From JBJMHZ01 sp045807125 (lineage in GTDB: Bacteria > Actinomycetota > Actinomycetes > JAWWOL01), in NCBI GenBank assembly GCA_045807125.1, contig JBJMHZ010000007.1, positions 18,850 through 82,849 of the forward strand: a DNA stretch of 64,000 nt, in the 5' to 3' direction. A model generated the notes under the pieces. It ran no database searches, was not told the DNA's origin, and worked only from the letters and a program-made list of their open reading frames with translations. This document shows, one piece after another, positions 26,235 to 35,338 of the stretch (within the stretch, counting starts at the first letter, position 1; every line of letters starts with the position of its first letter). A program made the position numbers and the translations under genes.

Positions 26235-26815
26235 TAGCGCCACTTCTGCCGCCGCGGCCGGCCCGGCAGCGCGATCCGTCCGGTGCTCCACAGCAGTGCG
26301 TCGGCGGGGTCGCCGGGCGGTGCGTCCGGCAGGACCCGGGCGAGCACCGGGCGGCACAGCTCGCCCGGCGGCCGCCAGTCGCTGCCGAGCGCGCTGGTGA
26401 TGTCCCAGGCGTGCAGCAGGCCCTCGGCCACCGCCATGGCGATGGAGCCGCCGACGTCGGACGGGCCCCACGGGTGCCACGCCGTGCTCCCCGGCTCGGC
26501 GATGACGGCCGCGCCGCGCAGCAGCTCCGCGCACGCGTCGATGACCTGGAGCAACCCGTCCGGCCCGGCGCGCTCCTCGACGGTGACCTCGGCCGGCACG
26601 AACCACTCCGTTGGCTGCGCGACGATCCGCGCCGCGTGCGCGAAGTGGCTGTCGGCGATGTGCACCGCCGTCGCCCGGCAGGACCAGTCCAGCTCGTGAG
26701 CGGGCACCGACCAGTCCGCGCCCGTGAGCGGGGCGAGCGCCGCGTGCATCGCGACGGTCATCCGGGCGATCAGCTCGGGCGTCAGGCCGACCGCTCCGCT
26801 CGCCTCGTCGCTCAC
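26213..26815 (-). CDS. Maleylpyruvate isomerase N-terminal (DinB-like) family protein
   Basis: A 200-residue four-helix protein of the mycothiol-dependent maleylpyruvate isomerase/DinB-like group. Features are the N-terminal WSCRATAVHIADSHFAHAAR and the mid-protein EGLLHAWDITSALG, with histidines in the positions of the metal-binding helices. Such proteins are often mycothiol-dependent transferases but most are unassigned. GTG start lies 25 bp after leuC on the other side of its 5' end; it overlaps the upstream methyltransferase tail. Confidence 0.7.
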   Translation of the reverse strand: MSDEASGAVGLTPELIARMTVAMHAALAPLTGADWSVPAHELDWSCRATAVHIADSHFAHAARIVAQPTEWFVPAEVTVEERAGPDGLLQVIDACAELLRGAAVIAEPGSTAWHPWGPSDVGGSIAMAVAEGLLHAWDITSALGSDWRPPGELCRPVLARVLPDAPPGDPADALLWSTGRIALPGRPRRQKWRYYGEVRD

Positions 26816-26839
26816 CGCCCGAAGGCTAGCGGCCGCCCG

Positions 26840-28234
26840 TTAGTCGAGGTCGGACGGGCCGGCGAGGTGCCCGGTGACCGCCGTCGCCGCGGCCACGGCG
26901 GGGGATACCAGGTGGGTGCGCGCCCCGCGCCCCTGCCGTCCCTCGAAGTTGCGGTTGGACGTCGACGCGCTGCGCACGCCCGGCGCGAGCCGGTCGACGT
27001 TCATGCCGAGGCACATCGAGCAGCCGGCGTTCCGCCACTGCGCACCGGCCGCGACGAACACGTCGCCGAGGCCCTCCAGCTCCGCCTGGCGGCGCACCTC
27101 GACCGAGCCGGGGACGACGAGGGCGCGCGTCCCGTCGGCGACCCGCCGCCCGCGCAGCACGGCCGCCGCGGCCCGCAGGTCCTCGATCCGGCCGTTGGTG
27201 CACGAGCCGATGAAGACGACGTCGACGCGCACGTCGCGCATCGACGTCCCCGGCTCGAGCCCCATGTACGACAGGGCCTGCTCGGCGGCCGCGCGCTCGG
27301 CGGGCTCGTCGTACGACGCTGGGTCAGGCACCCGGCCAGCGAGCGGCACCCCCTGCGCCGGGTTGGTGCCCCACGTCACCCACGGGGAGATCGCCGCCGC
27401 ATCGACCTTGACCACCCGGTCGAAGCCCGCGCCCGGATCGCTCGCCAGTGCGCGCCATGCGCTGACCGCCTCGTCCCACGCCTGGCCGCGCGGGGCGAAC
27501 GGGCGCCCCTCCACGTACGCGAACGTCGTGTCGTCGGGCGCGACCATGCCGGCCCTGGCGCCGGCCTCGATCGACATGTTGCACAGCGTCATCCGGCCCT
27601 CCATGGACAGGCCGCGCACGGCAGCGCCGCGGTACTCGACGACGTGCCCCTGCCCGCCGCCCGTGCCGAGCTGCGCGATCATCGCGAGCGCGAGATCCTT
27701 GGCCGTCGCGCCCTCGGGCAGGTCGCCGTCGAACTCGACGGCCATCGTGCGCGGGCGCGCCTGCCGCAGCGTCTGCGTGGCGAGGACATGCTCGACCTCG
27801 CTCGTGCCGATGCCGAACGCCAGCGCGCCGAACGCCCCGTGCGTGCTCGTGTGGCTGTCGCCGCACACGATGGTCATGCCGGGCTGGGTGAGGCCGGACT
27901 CCGGCCCGATGACGTGCACGATGCCCTGGCCGCTGGTGCCGAGCTGGTGCAGCGGCACGCCCATCTCGGCGCAGTTCCTGCGCAGGGTCTCGAGCTGCGT
28001 CCGGCTGATCGGCTCGGCCACGTCGTCCGGCGACGTCGGGACGTTGTGGTCCTCGGTCGCGAGCGTGAGGTCGGGCCGGCGCACGGTGCGGCCGGACATC
28101 CGCAGCCCGTCGAATGCCTGCGGGCTCGTCACCTCGTGCAGCAGGTGCAGGTCGATGTAGAGCAGGTCCGGCTCGCCAGGCTCGCGGTGGACGACGTGGG
28201 CGTCCCAGACCTTCTCCGCCAGCGTCCTTGCCAT
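26840..28234 (-). CDS. leuC: 3-isopropylmalate dehydratase large subunit
   Basis: A 464-residue aconitase-family protein for leucine synthesis, isomerizing 2- to 3-isopropylmalate with LeuD. The opening MARTLAEKVWDAHVV, VCGDSHTSTHGAFGALAFGIGTSEVEHV and the cluster cysteine pairs (FIGSCTNGRIEDL and AGCSMCLGMN) are present. Lies 24 bp downstream of leuB on the same strand, so they form a leuBC operon. The matching small subunit gene is divergent at 29.4 kb instead of following as usual. Confidence 0.93.
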   Translation of the reverse strand: MARTLAEKVWDAHVVHREPGEPDLLYIDLHLLHEVTSPQAFDGLRMSGRTVRRPDLTLATEDHNVPTSPDDVAEPISRTQLETLRRNCAEMGVPLHQLGTSGQGIVHVIGPESGLTQPGMTIVCGDSHTSTHGAFGALAFGIGTSEVEHVLATQTLRQARPRTMAVEFDGDLPEGATAKDLALAMIAQLGTGGGQGHVVEYRGAAVRGLSMEGRMTLCNMSIEAGARAGMVAPDDTTFAYVEGRPFAPRGQAWDEAVSAWRALASDPGAGFDRVVKVDAAAISPWVTWGTNPAQGVPLAGRVPDPASYDEPAERAAAEQALSYMGLEPGTSMRDVRVDVVFIGSCTNGRIEDLRAAAAVLRGRRVADGTRALVVPGSVEVRRQAELEGLGDVFVAAGAQWRNAGCSMCLGMNVDRLAPGVRSASTSNRNFEGRQGRGARTHLVSPAVAAATAVTGHLAGPSDLD

Positions 28235-28258
28235 CGCTTCCCCCTCGTCTCGTCGCGC

Positions 28259-29305
28259 CTAGCCGGCGACGGCCGCCGCGAGCGCGTCCCCGATCTCCGT
28301 CGTGGAGCGCGGCCTCGCTCCGCGCCGTGCGAGGTCGAGCGCGACGGCGCGCTCCACCCGCTCGGCCTCGTCCGCGAGGCCGACCTTCTGCAGCAGCAGC
28401 GCGGCGCTGAGGACGGCCGCCGTGGGATCGGCGCGATCCTGCCCGGCGATGTCCGGGGCGCTGCCGTGCACCGGCTCGAACATGCTCGGCGCGGTCCCGT
28501 CCACGTTGAGATTGGCGCTCGGAGCGAGGCCGATGCCGCCCGCGATGGCGGCGCCGAGGTCGGTCAGGATGTCGCCGAAGAGGTTGTCGGTGACGATCAC
28601 GTCGAACCGCGCCGGCTGCGTGACGAGGTAGAGGCACGCGGCGTCGGCGTGCACGTAGTCGCGCTCGACGGTGGGGAAGTCGTCCTGCACGGCGTCGCAC
28701 GCGCGCGTCCAGAGCGATCCCGCGTGCTGGAGGACGTTGGTCTTGTGCACCAGGGTAAGCCGCCGCCTGGGCCGCGATGCCGCGATGCGGAACGCCTCGC
28801 GGAGCGTCCGCTCGACGCCCAGCCGCGTGCTCACGCTCTCCTCGGAGACGATCTCGTGCGGCGTGCCGGTGCGCATCGAGCCGCCGATGCCGACGTACGG
28901 GCCCTCCGTCCCCTCGCGCACCACCACCATGTCGATGTCGGCCGGCGCGACGCCGGCGAGCGCGCTGGCCACGCCGTCGTACAGCTTCACCGGGCGCAGG
29001 TTGACCGCGAGGTCGAGCTCGAACCGCAGCCGGAGCAGCAGGCCGCGCTCGAGCACGCCGGCCGGAACGCCCGGATCGCCGACGGCGCCGAGCAGCACGG
29101 CGTCGTGCCCGCGCAGCTCGTCGAGCACGGCGTCCGGGAGCGTCTCGCCGGTGCGTCGCCAGCGCGCGGCGCCCAGGTCGTACGACCTCGTCTCGACCTT
29201 TGCGCCGCCGGAGCCGCAGGCAGCCTGCAGCACCTTGAGCGCCTCGCGCACGACCTCGGGGCCGATGCCGTCGCCGGGCACGACGGCGATCTCGATGCGG
29301 CGCAT
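28259..29305 (-). CDS. leuB: 3-isopropylmalate dehydrogenase
   Basis: A 348-residue decarboxylating dehydrogenase. Visible motifs: VVPGDGIGPEV at the N-terminus, the catalytic YVHADAACLYLV region, and VTDNLFGDILTDLGAAIAGGIGLAPSANLN with metal-binding aspartates. ATG at 29305 is used because a GGGGGG site lies just before it and homology starts there; the longer frame from 29332 has no ribosome site. It is the first gene of the minus-strand leuBC operon and divergent from leuD with a 143 bp gap. Confidence 0.92.
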   Translation of the reverse strand: MRRIEIAVVPGDGIGPEVVREALKVLQAACGSGGAKVETRSYDLGAARWRRTGETLPDAVLDELRGHDAVLLGAVGDPGVPAGVLERGLLLRLRFELDLAVNLRPVKLYDGVASALAGVAPADIDMVVVREGTEGPYVGIGGSMRTGTPHEIVSEESVSTRLGVERTLREAFRIAASRPRRRLTLVHKTNVLQHAGSLWTRACDAVQDDFPTVERDYVHADAACLYLVTQPARFDVIVTDNLFGDILTDLGAAIAGGIGLAPSANLNVDGTAPSMFEPVHGSAPDIAGQDRADPTAAVLSAALLLQKVGLADEAERVERAVALDLARRGARPRSTTEIGDALAAAVAG

Positions 29306-29448
29306 GGACCCCCCGGTTGGCGCGCTGACCACGAATCATCGTTGGGGCACCCTGCCGCGCCCGTCAAGGAGAGGGGCGCAGCGCTTGACGTTGATACTCA
29401 CTCAGTGCTGACATTGCGGCTCACGAGAGCGCGGGAGGGCGGCCGAGG

Positions 29449-30033
29449 ATGCAGGAGCTGAGGTCGGTGACCGGCCGGGTGGCCGTGCTGGACCGGGCCG
29501 ACGTCGACACCGACCAGATCCTCCCGGCGCGGTTCCTGGCGCGGGTGTCGCGCACCGGGTACGAGGACGCGCTGTTCGCCGACTGGCGCGAGCAGCCCGA
29601 CTTCTCCCTGCAGGCGGGCGCGACCATCTTGCTGGCTGGCGCCCGGTTCGGCGTCGGGTCATCGCGCGAGCATGCGGTGTGGGCGCTGCAGGACGGGGGC
29701 TTCCGCGTCGTCCTGGCGCCGTCGTTCGGGGACATCTTCCGCAACAACGCCGCGCAGAACGGCCTGCTCGCCGCCGTGGTCGATGAGGACGCCGCCGCGC
29801 GGCTGCGCGCGGCCCTGGCCGCCGAGCCGGCCACCGACGTGACCGTCGACCTGGAGGCCAAGGAGGTCCGCTGGGGGAGGGGCAGCGCGAGCTTCGACGT
29901 CCCGGACGCCGTGCGGCACAAGCTGCTGATCGGCGCCGACGACATCGCGCTGACGCTGTCGCGCGCCGACCTGATCGACCGGTACGAGCGCGACCGGCCC
30001 GCCCGGCTCCCGAGGACCGCTCAGCCGACCTGA
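29449..30033 (+). CDS. leuD: 3-isopropylmalate dehydratase small subunit
   Basis: A 194-residue swivel-domain subunit that completes the LeuC active site. Typical strings are RADVDTDQILPARFL, GARFGVGSSREHAVWAL and APSFGDIFRNNAAQNGLL. ATG at 29449 overlaps no gene; the gap to leuB holds a TTGACG element at about 29384-29389. The 3' end overlaps the convergent phosphatase by 13 bases. Confidence 0.92.
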   Translation: MQELRSVTGRVAVLDRADVDTDQILPARFLARVSRTGYEDALFADWREQPDFSLQAGATILLAGARFGVGSSREHAVWALQDGGFRVVLAPSFGDIFRNNAAQNGLLAAVVDEDAAARLRAALAAEPATDVTVDLEAKEVRWGRGSASFDVPDAVRHKLLIGADDIALTLSRADLIDRYERDRPARLPRTAQPT

Positions 30034-31298
30034 TGACCGATCGGGTGGGTGCCCGCCGGCGCGATCCGGCCGGCGCCACGGCCCTGCCACTCGACCAGCA
30101 TCGTGGTCGCGTCGTCGTGCAGGATGCCGGCCTGGTGGCCGAGGATCGCGTGCATGAGCCGGCGCATCGTCTCCGGTGCCGGCTGTCCCGCTGCCGTCTC
30201 CCTGGTGGCGATGTCGGCGAGCCGCTCGACGCCGAAGAACTCGCCGTCGGGGGAGCGGGCCTCGACGACGCCGTCGGTGAACAGCAGGATCCGGTCACCG
30301 GGCTCCAGGAACTCCTCGGCGATGCCGCGCGCGGCCCCGAGGACCTTGCCGAGCCCCAGCGGCAGCCCGACCTCCGACTCCAGCGCCTTCACCACCCGGC
30401 CGCCGCGGAGCAGGAGCGGAGCCGGGTGCCCCGCGCCGTGCCAGCGCAGCCGCCCGGAGGCGAGCTCGAGCTCGCCCAGCACCGCCGTGGCGAACTTCTC
30501 GCCACCGAAGGAGTCGGCCAGGGCGGCGTCGATCGCCGCGATGACCTCCGGCAGGTCGAGGCCGGCCCGGCGGTTGTTGCGGTACGCGCCGATCGCCACG
30601 GTGGCGAGCAGGCCCGCATCGAGCCCGTGGCCCATCGCGTCCAGCACCATGAACTGGGCGGTCGCCGCGTCGACCGCGTAGTCGAAGCTGTCGCCCCCGA
30701 CCTCGTACGCCGGGGCCAGCACGCACGCGATCACCACCCGGTCGGTGCCGAACGTCAGCGGGGGCAGCAGGCGCCAGGCGATCTCCGCCGCGAGCGACAT
30801 CGGCCGCCGCCGCCGCACGCGGGCGAAGAGATCGCCGTACGCGTCCTTGCTCACGACGATCTCGGCGACGAGCGCCGCGACGTCGTGCAGCAGCTCGTCG
30901 GCCACGCGCTTGGTGGTGGGATCGAGCTCGAGCTCGACGACGCCGAGTCGCTCCAGCCCGTCGAGCATCGGCACCCACGCCCGCCGGCCGCCCTCGGACC
31001 ACACCAGCTCGAGCTGCCGGAAGCACCGGCCGGCCATCGTCGACTCGATCGTCGCCGGCTCGCGGGCGGGGCCGTCGTCGTGCGGCAACGGGACCAGCAC
31101 GTACTGCTCGTGGTCGACCAGGTAGACGATCACCGACGTCGCGCCGAGCGCCTTGCCCTGACCGGCCAGCAACGACGCCACGTCGTCCGGCACGCTGAAG
31201 CGCGCCGCGTCGAGCAGCCCGCTCAGCATCTCCCGCGCATCGTCGTCCACGTCGCCCACGGCGGGAACGGTACGCCACGCGCGCCCTCCCGCGCTCAT
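30021..31298 (-). CDS. SpoIIE-family PP2C phosphatase
   Basis: A protein of about 425 residues. The N-terminal half (about 25-170) resembles a GAF-type sensor; the C-terminal half is a PP2C/SpoIIE phosphatase with metal-binding GGDSFDY, LDAMGHGLDA, LFTDGVVEARSPDGE and the last DDATTMLV. Such proteins dephosphorylate anti-sigma-factor antagonists and control stress sigma factors; no anti-sigma partner lies nearby. The start is uncertain: no clear ribosome site, ATG at 31298 is used, while 31337 or GTG 31259 are possible. Confidence 0.85.
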   Translation of the reverse strand: MSAGGRAWRTVPAVGDVDDDAREMLSGLLDAARFSVPDDVASLLAGQGKALGATSVIVYLVDHEQYVLVPLPHDDGPAREPATIESTMAGRCFRQLELVWSEGGRRAWVPMLDGLERLGVVELELDPTTKRVADELLHDVAALVAEIVVSKDAYGDLFARVRRRRPMSLAAEIAWRLLPPLTFGTDRVVIACVLAPAYEVGGDSFDYAVDAATAQFMVLDAMGHGLDAGLLATVAIGAYRNNRRAGLDLPEVIAAIDAALADSFGGEKFATAVLGELELASGRLRWHGAGHPAPLLLRGGRVVKALESEVGLPLGLGKVLGAARGIAEEFLEPGDRILLFTDGVVEARSPDGEFFGVERLADIATRETAAGQPAPETMRRLMHAILGHQAGILHDDATTMLVEWQGRGAGRIAPAGTHPIGHQVG

Positions 31299-31521
31299 CG
31301 GCGAAGGCGCCGCGTCAGTGGACCGCCAGCGCACCACGCTCAGTGCCCGGTTCTCCCTGAGTGCCGATAAGAGACATTATGTAAAGTTGGAGCTGAGCGG
31401 GCACGAGCGATGGGGTCCCCCGTACGAGCGGTTGCCCGGCCGCTTCCGGCCTCGAAGGCCGCGGCCTGCCGGCTGAGACGACCGACCGGAGCCACGGCGT
31501 GACGGCGGTACGGTCGATGAC

Positions 31522-31881
31522 GTGGTCTCGGCATGGTTCAGCGTCGTGATCGAGGCGCGCGACCGGGACCGCATGGCGGAGTTCTGGTGCGCGGCGCTCG
31601 GCTACGCGGTCGTGCACCGCGGCGCCCACGAGGTCGACATCGCTGCCGGCGCGGACGCGTTCCCCGGCATCGCCTTCGTCCTCCCGATCGGGGACGAGCC
31701 GGCGAGGAGCCGTCTGCACCTCGACCTGGCTCCCGACGACCAAGCGGCCGAGATCGAGCGGTTGACCGCGCTGGGCGCGACCGTGGTCGACACCGGTCAG
31801 GACCGGGCCGTGGACTGGGTGGTGCTGGCCGACCCCGAGGGCAACCGCTTCTGCGTGCTGGCGCCGCAGGACGGGTGGTAG
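31522..31881 (+). CDS. VOC-family (glyoxalase-like) protein
   Basis: A 119-residue single vicinal oxygen chelate domain. It opens with WFSVVIEARDRDRMAEFWCAAL and ends with VVLADPEGNRFCVLAP, the two halves of the fold. Members dimerize and bind a metal or drug; function is not assigned. GTG start. The upstream 200 bp toward the phosphatase holds an unusually A/T-rich patch near 31365-31390. Confidence 0.8.
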   Translation: MVSAWFSVVIEARDRDRMAEFWCAALGYAVVHRGAHEVDIAAGADAFPGIAFVLPIGDEPARSRLHLDLAPDDQAAEIERLTALGATVVDTGQDRAVDWVVLADPEGNRFCVLAPQDGW

Positions 31882-31970
31882 CCGGCGGCCCGGCCGACCC
31901 GGTGCGACTGCCTCGAGCGCGCCGTTTCCCCCGATAGGCTGGCGGCAACCGAGTCAGGGAGCGTGCCAGC

Positions 31971-33278
31971 GTGGTGATGGCCCCTCCGTCCGGGCGCCGG
32001 ACGGGGCTGCAGTTCACGGCGCTCGGCTTCCCCGTGCGCATCGACGTCTCCTTCGTCGTCGTCATGGCGCTGCTCGGGCTCTCCGGTGCGACGACGAGCG
32101 TCTCCCGCGTCGTGGTCTGGGTCGTCCTCGGCGCGGCCGCCGTGCTGGCCCACGAGCTGGGCCATGCGCTCGTCGCGCGGACGACCGGCGCGCGCCCGAC
32201 GATCGAGCTGTACAGCTTCGGCGGGCTCACCAGCTACGCGCCCCCGGGGCCGATCTCGCGCGCCCGCTCGCTCGCCATCAGCGTCACGGGGCCGTTCGTC
32301 GGCATCGCCATCGGGCTCGCGGTGATGGCGCTCGTCCCCAGCCAGACCCGGTTCGGGCCACAGACCCTCGGCGACTACGCGCGCGAGGCGGCCATCTTCA
32401 CCAACCTCGGGTGGGGCGTGCTCAACCTGCTGCCGGTGCTGCCGCTCGACGGCGGGCACGCGCTCGCCGAGCTGCTCCCCGGCGACCCGGCGGTACGCGC
32501 CCGGCGGGCCGCGGTCGTCTCCGTCCCGGTGGCCGCAGCCCTCGCCGTCGTCGCGCTCACGCAGCAGTACCTCTTCGGTGCGCTGCTCGCCGGCTGGCTC
32601 GCGGTCGGCAACGTGCGCACGGTGATGGCGAGCGGGTCCGGCGACCGGCTCCGGCTGCCGCCGCCGGCCGGTCCCACTCAGGCCGACCGGGACGCGCTGT
32701 GGCTCGTCGAGCAGGGCCGCGCCGACCAGGCCAGGCACCTGCTGGCCACGCTGCCGCCTGACCAGCCGGCCGACCCGGCCGTCCACGGCCTGGTGCTCGC
32801 CATGACCGGCCGGCCCGAGCAGGGCGGCGCCCTCGTCCGGCAGGCCCACGCGCAGGCACCGGACGACCCGCTGCGCACCGACGCGTACGCGATGCTGCTG
32901 ATCGCGCAGCGCGACTGGCCGGCCCTCGGCCAGCTGGCGGAGGAGTCGCCCGACCGGGTGCCGGTCCGGCTGGTCGTGACCGGTCACGAGGCGGCGCTGC
33001 GCACCGGGGCGCCGCGCTCGGCCGCCGCCCTGGGCGAGCTGGCGCTGCCGAGAGCCGGCGAGTCGGCCCCCTCCCTCGCCCGCAGCACCGCCCTCGCCTG
33101 GACCAGGGCCGGCGCGCCGGACCAGGCGCTGCGCGTGCTGAGCGATGCGGCCGACCACGGCACGCTCGGCCCCGCCGACGTCGCCGCCCTCGACGGCGAT
33201 CCCGAGCTGGCGCCGGTGCGCGACCTGCCGGCCTACGGCGACCTGCGCGCGAGAGCCGCCGGCCACGAGGCGCGCTGA
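31971..33278 (+). CDS. Site-2 protease family zinc metalloprotease (M50) with C-terminal repeat region
   Basis: A 435-residue membrane protease. H61-E62-x-x-H65 (AHELGHA) in a membrane helix and D160 in NLLPVLPLDGGHA give an intact zinc site. Several membrane helices end near residue 215. The cytoplasmic part from about 230 on is helical and repeat-like (TPR-type), alanine/proline-rich, and probably binds a partner. GTG at 31971 is 9 bases after GGGAG. Possible role: release of a membrane-bound anti-sigma factor; no candidate lies next to it. Confidence 0.88.
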   Translation: MVMAPPSGRRTGLQFTALGFPVRIDVSFVVVMALLGLSGATTSVSRVVVWVVLGAAAVLAHELGHALVARTTGARPTIELYSFGGLTSYAPPGPISRARSLAISVTGPFVGIAIGLAVMALVPSQTRFGPQTLGDYAREAAIFTNLGWGVLNLLPVLPLDGGHALAELLPGDPAVRARRAAVVSVPVAAALAVVALTQQYLFGALLAGWLAVGNVRTVMASGSGDRLRLPPPAGPTQADRDALWLVEQGRADQARHLLATLPPDQPADPAVHGLVLAMTGRPEQGGALVRQAHAQAPDDPLRTDAYAMLLIAQRDWPALGQLAEESPDRVPVRLVVTGHEAALRTGAPRSAAALGELALPRAGESAPSLARSTALAWTRAGAPDQALRVLSDAADHGTLGPADVAALDGDPELAPVRDLPAYGDLRARAAGHEAR

Positions 33279-33310
33279 GCCCGCTCCCCCGCGCCTGCTC
33301 GCCATGCCTG

Positions 33311-33326
33311 TCGAACGTATGTTCTA
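33311..33326 (+). promoter_or_regulatory. LexA SOS box before the radical SAM gene
   Basis: TCGAAC, four bases, then GTTCTA matches the actinobacterial LexA site TCGAACNNNNGTTCGA at 15 of the fixed positions save one base. It lies 9 bases before the GTG start. The mycobacterial homologue Rv2578c is reported in the LexA regulon, so this is probably a working SOS box. Confidence 0.75.
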
Positions 33327-33334
33327 CTGATGCG

Positions 33335-34396
33335 GTGCGATGGGACGACCTGCGCCTCGACGACGACGCGCCCCAGACCGGCGCGTGCGACGCGGCGCTG
33401 AGCCCAGCGCTGTTCGCCCAGGGCGCGGTCACCAGGCGCTTCGAGGCGCCCCAGTTCCGCGGCATGACGTTCTACGAGGTACGGGCGAAGTCGATCATCA
33501 ACCGGGTGCCGGACGCCTCCCGGATGCCGTTCCGCTGGACGGTCAACCCGTACCGCGGCTGCAGCCACGCCTGCGTCTACTGCTTCGCCCGCAGCACGCA
33601 CGCCTACCTCGACCTCGACCCGGGCCGCGGCTTCGACAGCGAGGTCGTGGTCAAGGTCAACGCCGCGGAGCTGCTGCGCAGCGAGCTGGCCCGCCCTCGC
33701 TGGACGGGCGAGCACGTCGCGATGGGCACCAACGTCGACTGCTACCAGCGTGCCGAGGGCCGCTACCGGCTGATGCCCGGCATCATCGCCGCCCTGCGCG
33801 ACGCGGCCAACCCGTTCTCGATCCTCACCAAGGGCAGCCTCGTCCTTCGCGACCTGCCGCTGCTGGCCGAGGCGGCCGGCGTCACCGACGTGCACGTCAA
33901 CGTGTCGGTCGGCTTCGTCGGCGACGACGCGCTGTGGCGCTCCCTCGAGCCAGGCACCCCCAGCCCGCAGCGCCGGCTCGAGGCCTGCCACGCGCTCAAC
34001 GAGGCCGGCGTGCCGTGCGGCGTGCTGATGGCCCCGATCGTGCCGGGCCTCACCGACGCGCCCGAGCAGCTCGAGGCGACGGTCCGGGCCATCGCGGGGG
34101 CGGGCGCGACGGCGGTCACGCCGCTCGTCCTGCACCTGCGGCCCGGCGCCCGCGAGTGGTTCGGCGAGTGGCTCGCCGCCAACCGGCCCGGGTTGCTCCC
34201 CCGCTACCGCGAGCTCTACGGCCGCGGCAGCTACGCGCCCGCCGCCTACCAGGACGAGGTCACCGCCCTCGTCCGCCGGTTCGCCGCCGACCACGGCCTC
34301 GCTGGCCGGCCGGCGGCGCGCAGCCGCGGCGCGCTGCGCCCGCGGCCGACCCGCGCGACGGTGGCGGAGCTCCAGCCGGCCCTCCCGTTCGAGTAG
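33335..34396 (+). CDS. Rv2578c-family radical SAM protein
   Basis: A 353-residue protein of the spore photoproduct lyase-like radical SAM group. The cluster motif is C76-x3-C80-x2-C83 (CSHACVYC), preceded by NPYRG and followed by FARSTHAYLDLDPGRGF. Later MGTNVDCYQ and ILTKGSL are typical of the Rv2578c group. The SOS box at the promoter suggests a role in DNA damage response, but the chemistry is unknown. GTG start at 33335. Confidence 0.88.
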   Translation: MRWDDLRLDDDAPQTGACDAALSPALFAQGAVTRRFEAPQFRGMTFYEVRAKSIINRVPDASRMPFRWTVNPYRGCSHACVYCFARSTHAYLDLDPGRGFDSEVVVKVNAAELLRSELARPRWTGEHVAMGTNVDCYQRAEGRYRLMPGIIAALRDAANPFSILTKGSLVLRDLPLLAEAAGVTDVHVNVSVGFVGDDALWRSLEPGTPSPQRRLEACHALNEAGVPCGVLMAPIVPGLTDAPEQLEATVRAIAGAGATAVTPLVLHLRPGAREWFGEWLAANRPGLLPRYRELYGRGSYAPAAYQDEVTALVRRFAADHGLAGRPAARSRGALRPRPTRATVAELQPALPFE

Positions 34397-34425
34397 CGCA
34401 CCGGGCCTGGCGGCAGACTCGACGC

Positions 34426-34923
34426 ATGACGCCACCCGCCACGACGGACCGGCCGTACGCGGTCATCGACATCGACGGCGTGCTGGCCGACGTCCGGCAC
34501 CGCCTGCACCACGTCGAGGGCCGCCCGAAGGACTGGACCGCGTTCTTCGCCGCCGCGCCGGACGACGAGCCACTGCTCGAGGGGCTGGCCGTCGCGCAGC
34601 GGCTCGCCGGCGAGCACACGATCGTCTACCTCACCGGCCGGCCGGAGCGGTGCCGGCAGGACACCGAGGCGTGGCTGGCCAGGCACGGGCTGCCGGCCGG
34701 GGAGGTGCTGATGCGCGCCGAGGGCGATCGGCGACCGGCCCGGCTGGCGAAGCCGCAGCTGCTCGCCCGGCTGGCCGAGTCGGGCCCGGTGGCGGTGGTG
34801 GTCGACGACGACCCCGCGGTGTGCGCGGCCCTGCGATCGGCCGGCTGGCCGGTGCTGGTGGCCGACTGGATGGGCCGGCCCGAGTCGCTGCACGCCGCGC
34901 AGGAGCGCGACGGGCGCACCTGA
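34426..34923 (+). CDS. HAD-family phosphatase-like protein
   Basis: A 165-residue protein. The HAD motif 1 is AVIDIDGVLADV near the N-terminus (DIDGV with nucleophile aspartate), motif 2 is in VYLTGRPE, and motif 3/4 in VAVVVDDDPAVC. The layout resembles the phosphatase domain of polynucleotide kinase/acid phosphatase groups; substrate is unknown. It follows the SOS-regulated radical SAM gene by 29 bp on the same strand, so it may share its promoter and its induction. Confidence 0.78.
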   Translation: MTPPATTDRPYAVIDIDGVLADVRHRLHHVEGRPKDWTAFFAAAPDDEPLLEGLAVAQRLAGEHTIVYLTGRPERCRQDTEAWLARHGLPAGEVLMRAEGDRRPARLAKPQLLARLAESGPVAVVVDDDPAVCAALRSAGWPVLVADWMGRPESLHAAQERDGRT

Positions 34924-35079
34924 CGCGGGCAGGCGGTCACGGCCGGCCTGCCCCGCCCGGTCGCACTAGTCACAATCGTTTCTTTGCTTTCCACCGGGAT
35001 GTGCCGATGCCGGATGAGCGAGACCATCGACAGGGGCCGTCAGCGACCCCACGGGAACACCGCATCGGAGGCACAGCCC

Positions 35080-35319
35080 ATGTGCCCACACCACCCGCCC
35101 TGCCCGGCGGCGAACGACCCCGACCGCGATGCCGCGCGGGTCGTCGCCGGCCATCCCGAGCAGGGCTGGAGCTTGCTCTGCAACGGCGTCGTGCTGTTCG
35201 AGGACACCGGCGAGCTGCTGCCGGACGGCGCAGCGATCGACCCGCACCGCTGGGGACCGCGCGGCCGGCCCACCGTGGTGACCCCCACCCGGGGGACCAC
35301 CACGCCGACCGCCGCCTGA
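35080..35319 (+). CDS. DUF5999 family small protein
   Basis: A 79-residue protein of the actinobacterial DUF5999 group: MCPHHPPCPAANDPDR then HPEQGWSLLCNGVVLFEDTG and LLPDGAAI. The early Cys-His pairs hint at metal binding. ATG at 35080 follows CGGAGG. Function unknown. The last 18 residues are Thr-rich and variable. It converges on gcvP with a 19 bp gap. Confidence 0.8.
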   Translation: MCPHHPPCPAANDPDRDAARVVAGHPEQGWSLLCNGVVLFEDTGELLPDGAAIDPHRWGPRGRPTVVTPTRGTTTPTAA

Positions 35320-35338
35320 GCCGCCGCTCGGCGCCGGC

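Noticed and set aside
31341..31521. A/T-rich stretch with ACATTATGT as a specific sigma-factor promoter
   Set aside because: No -35/-10 pair with correct spacing for a named sigma factor could be read with confidence.
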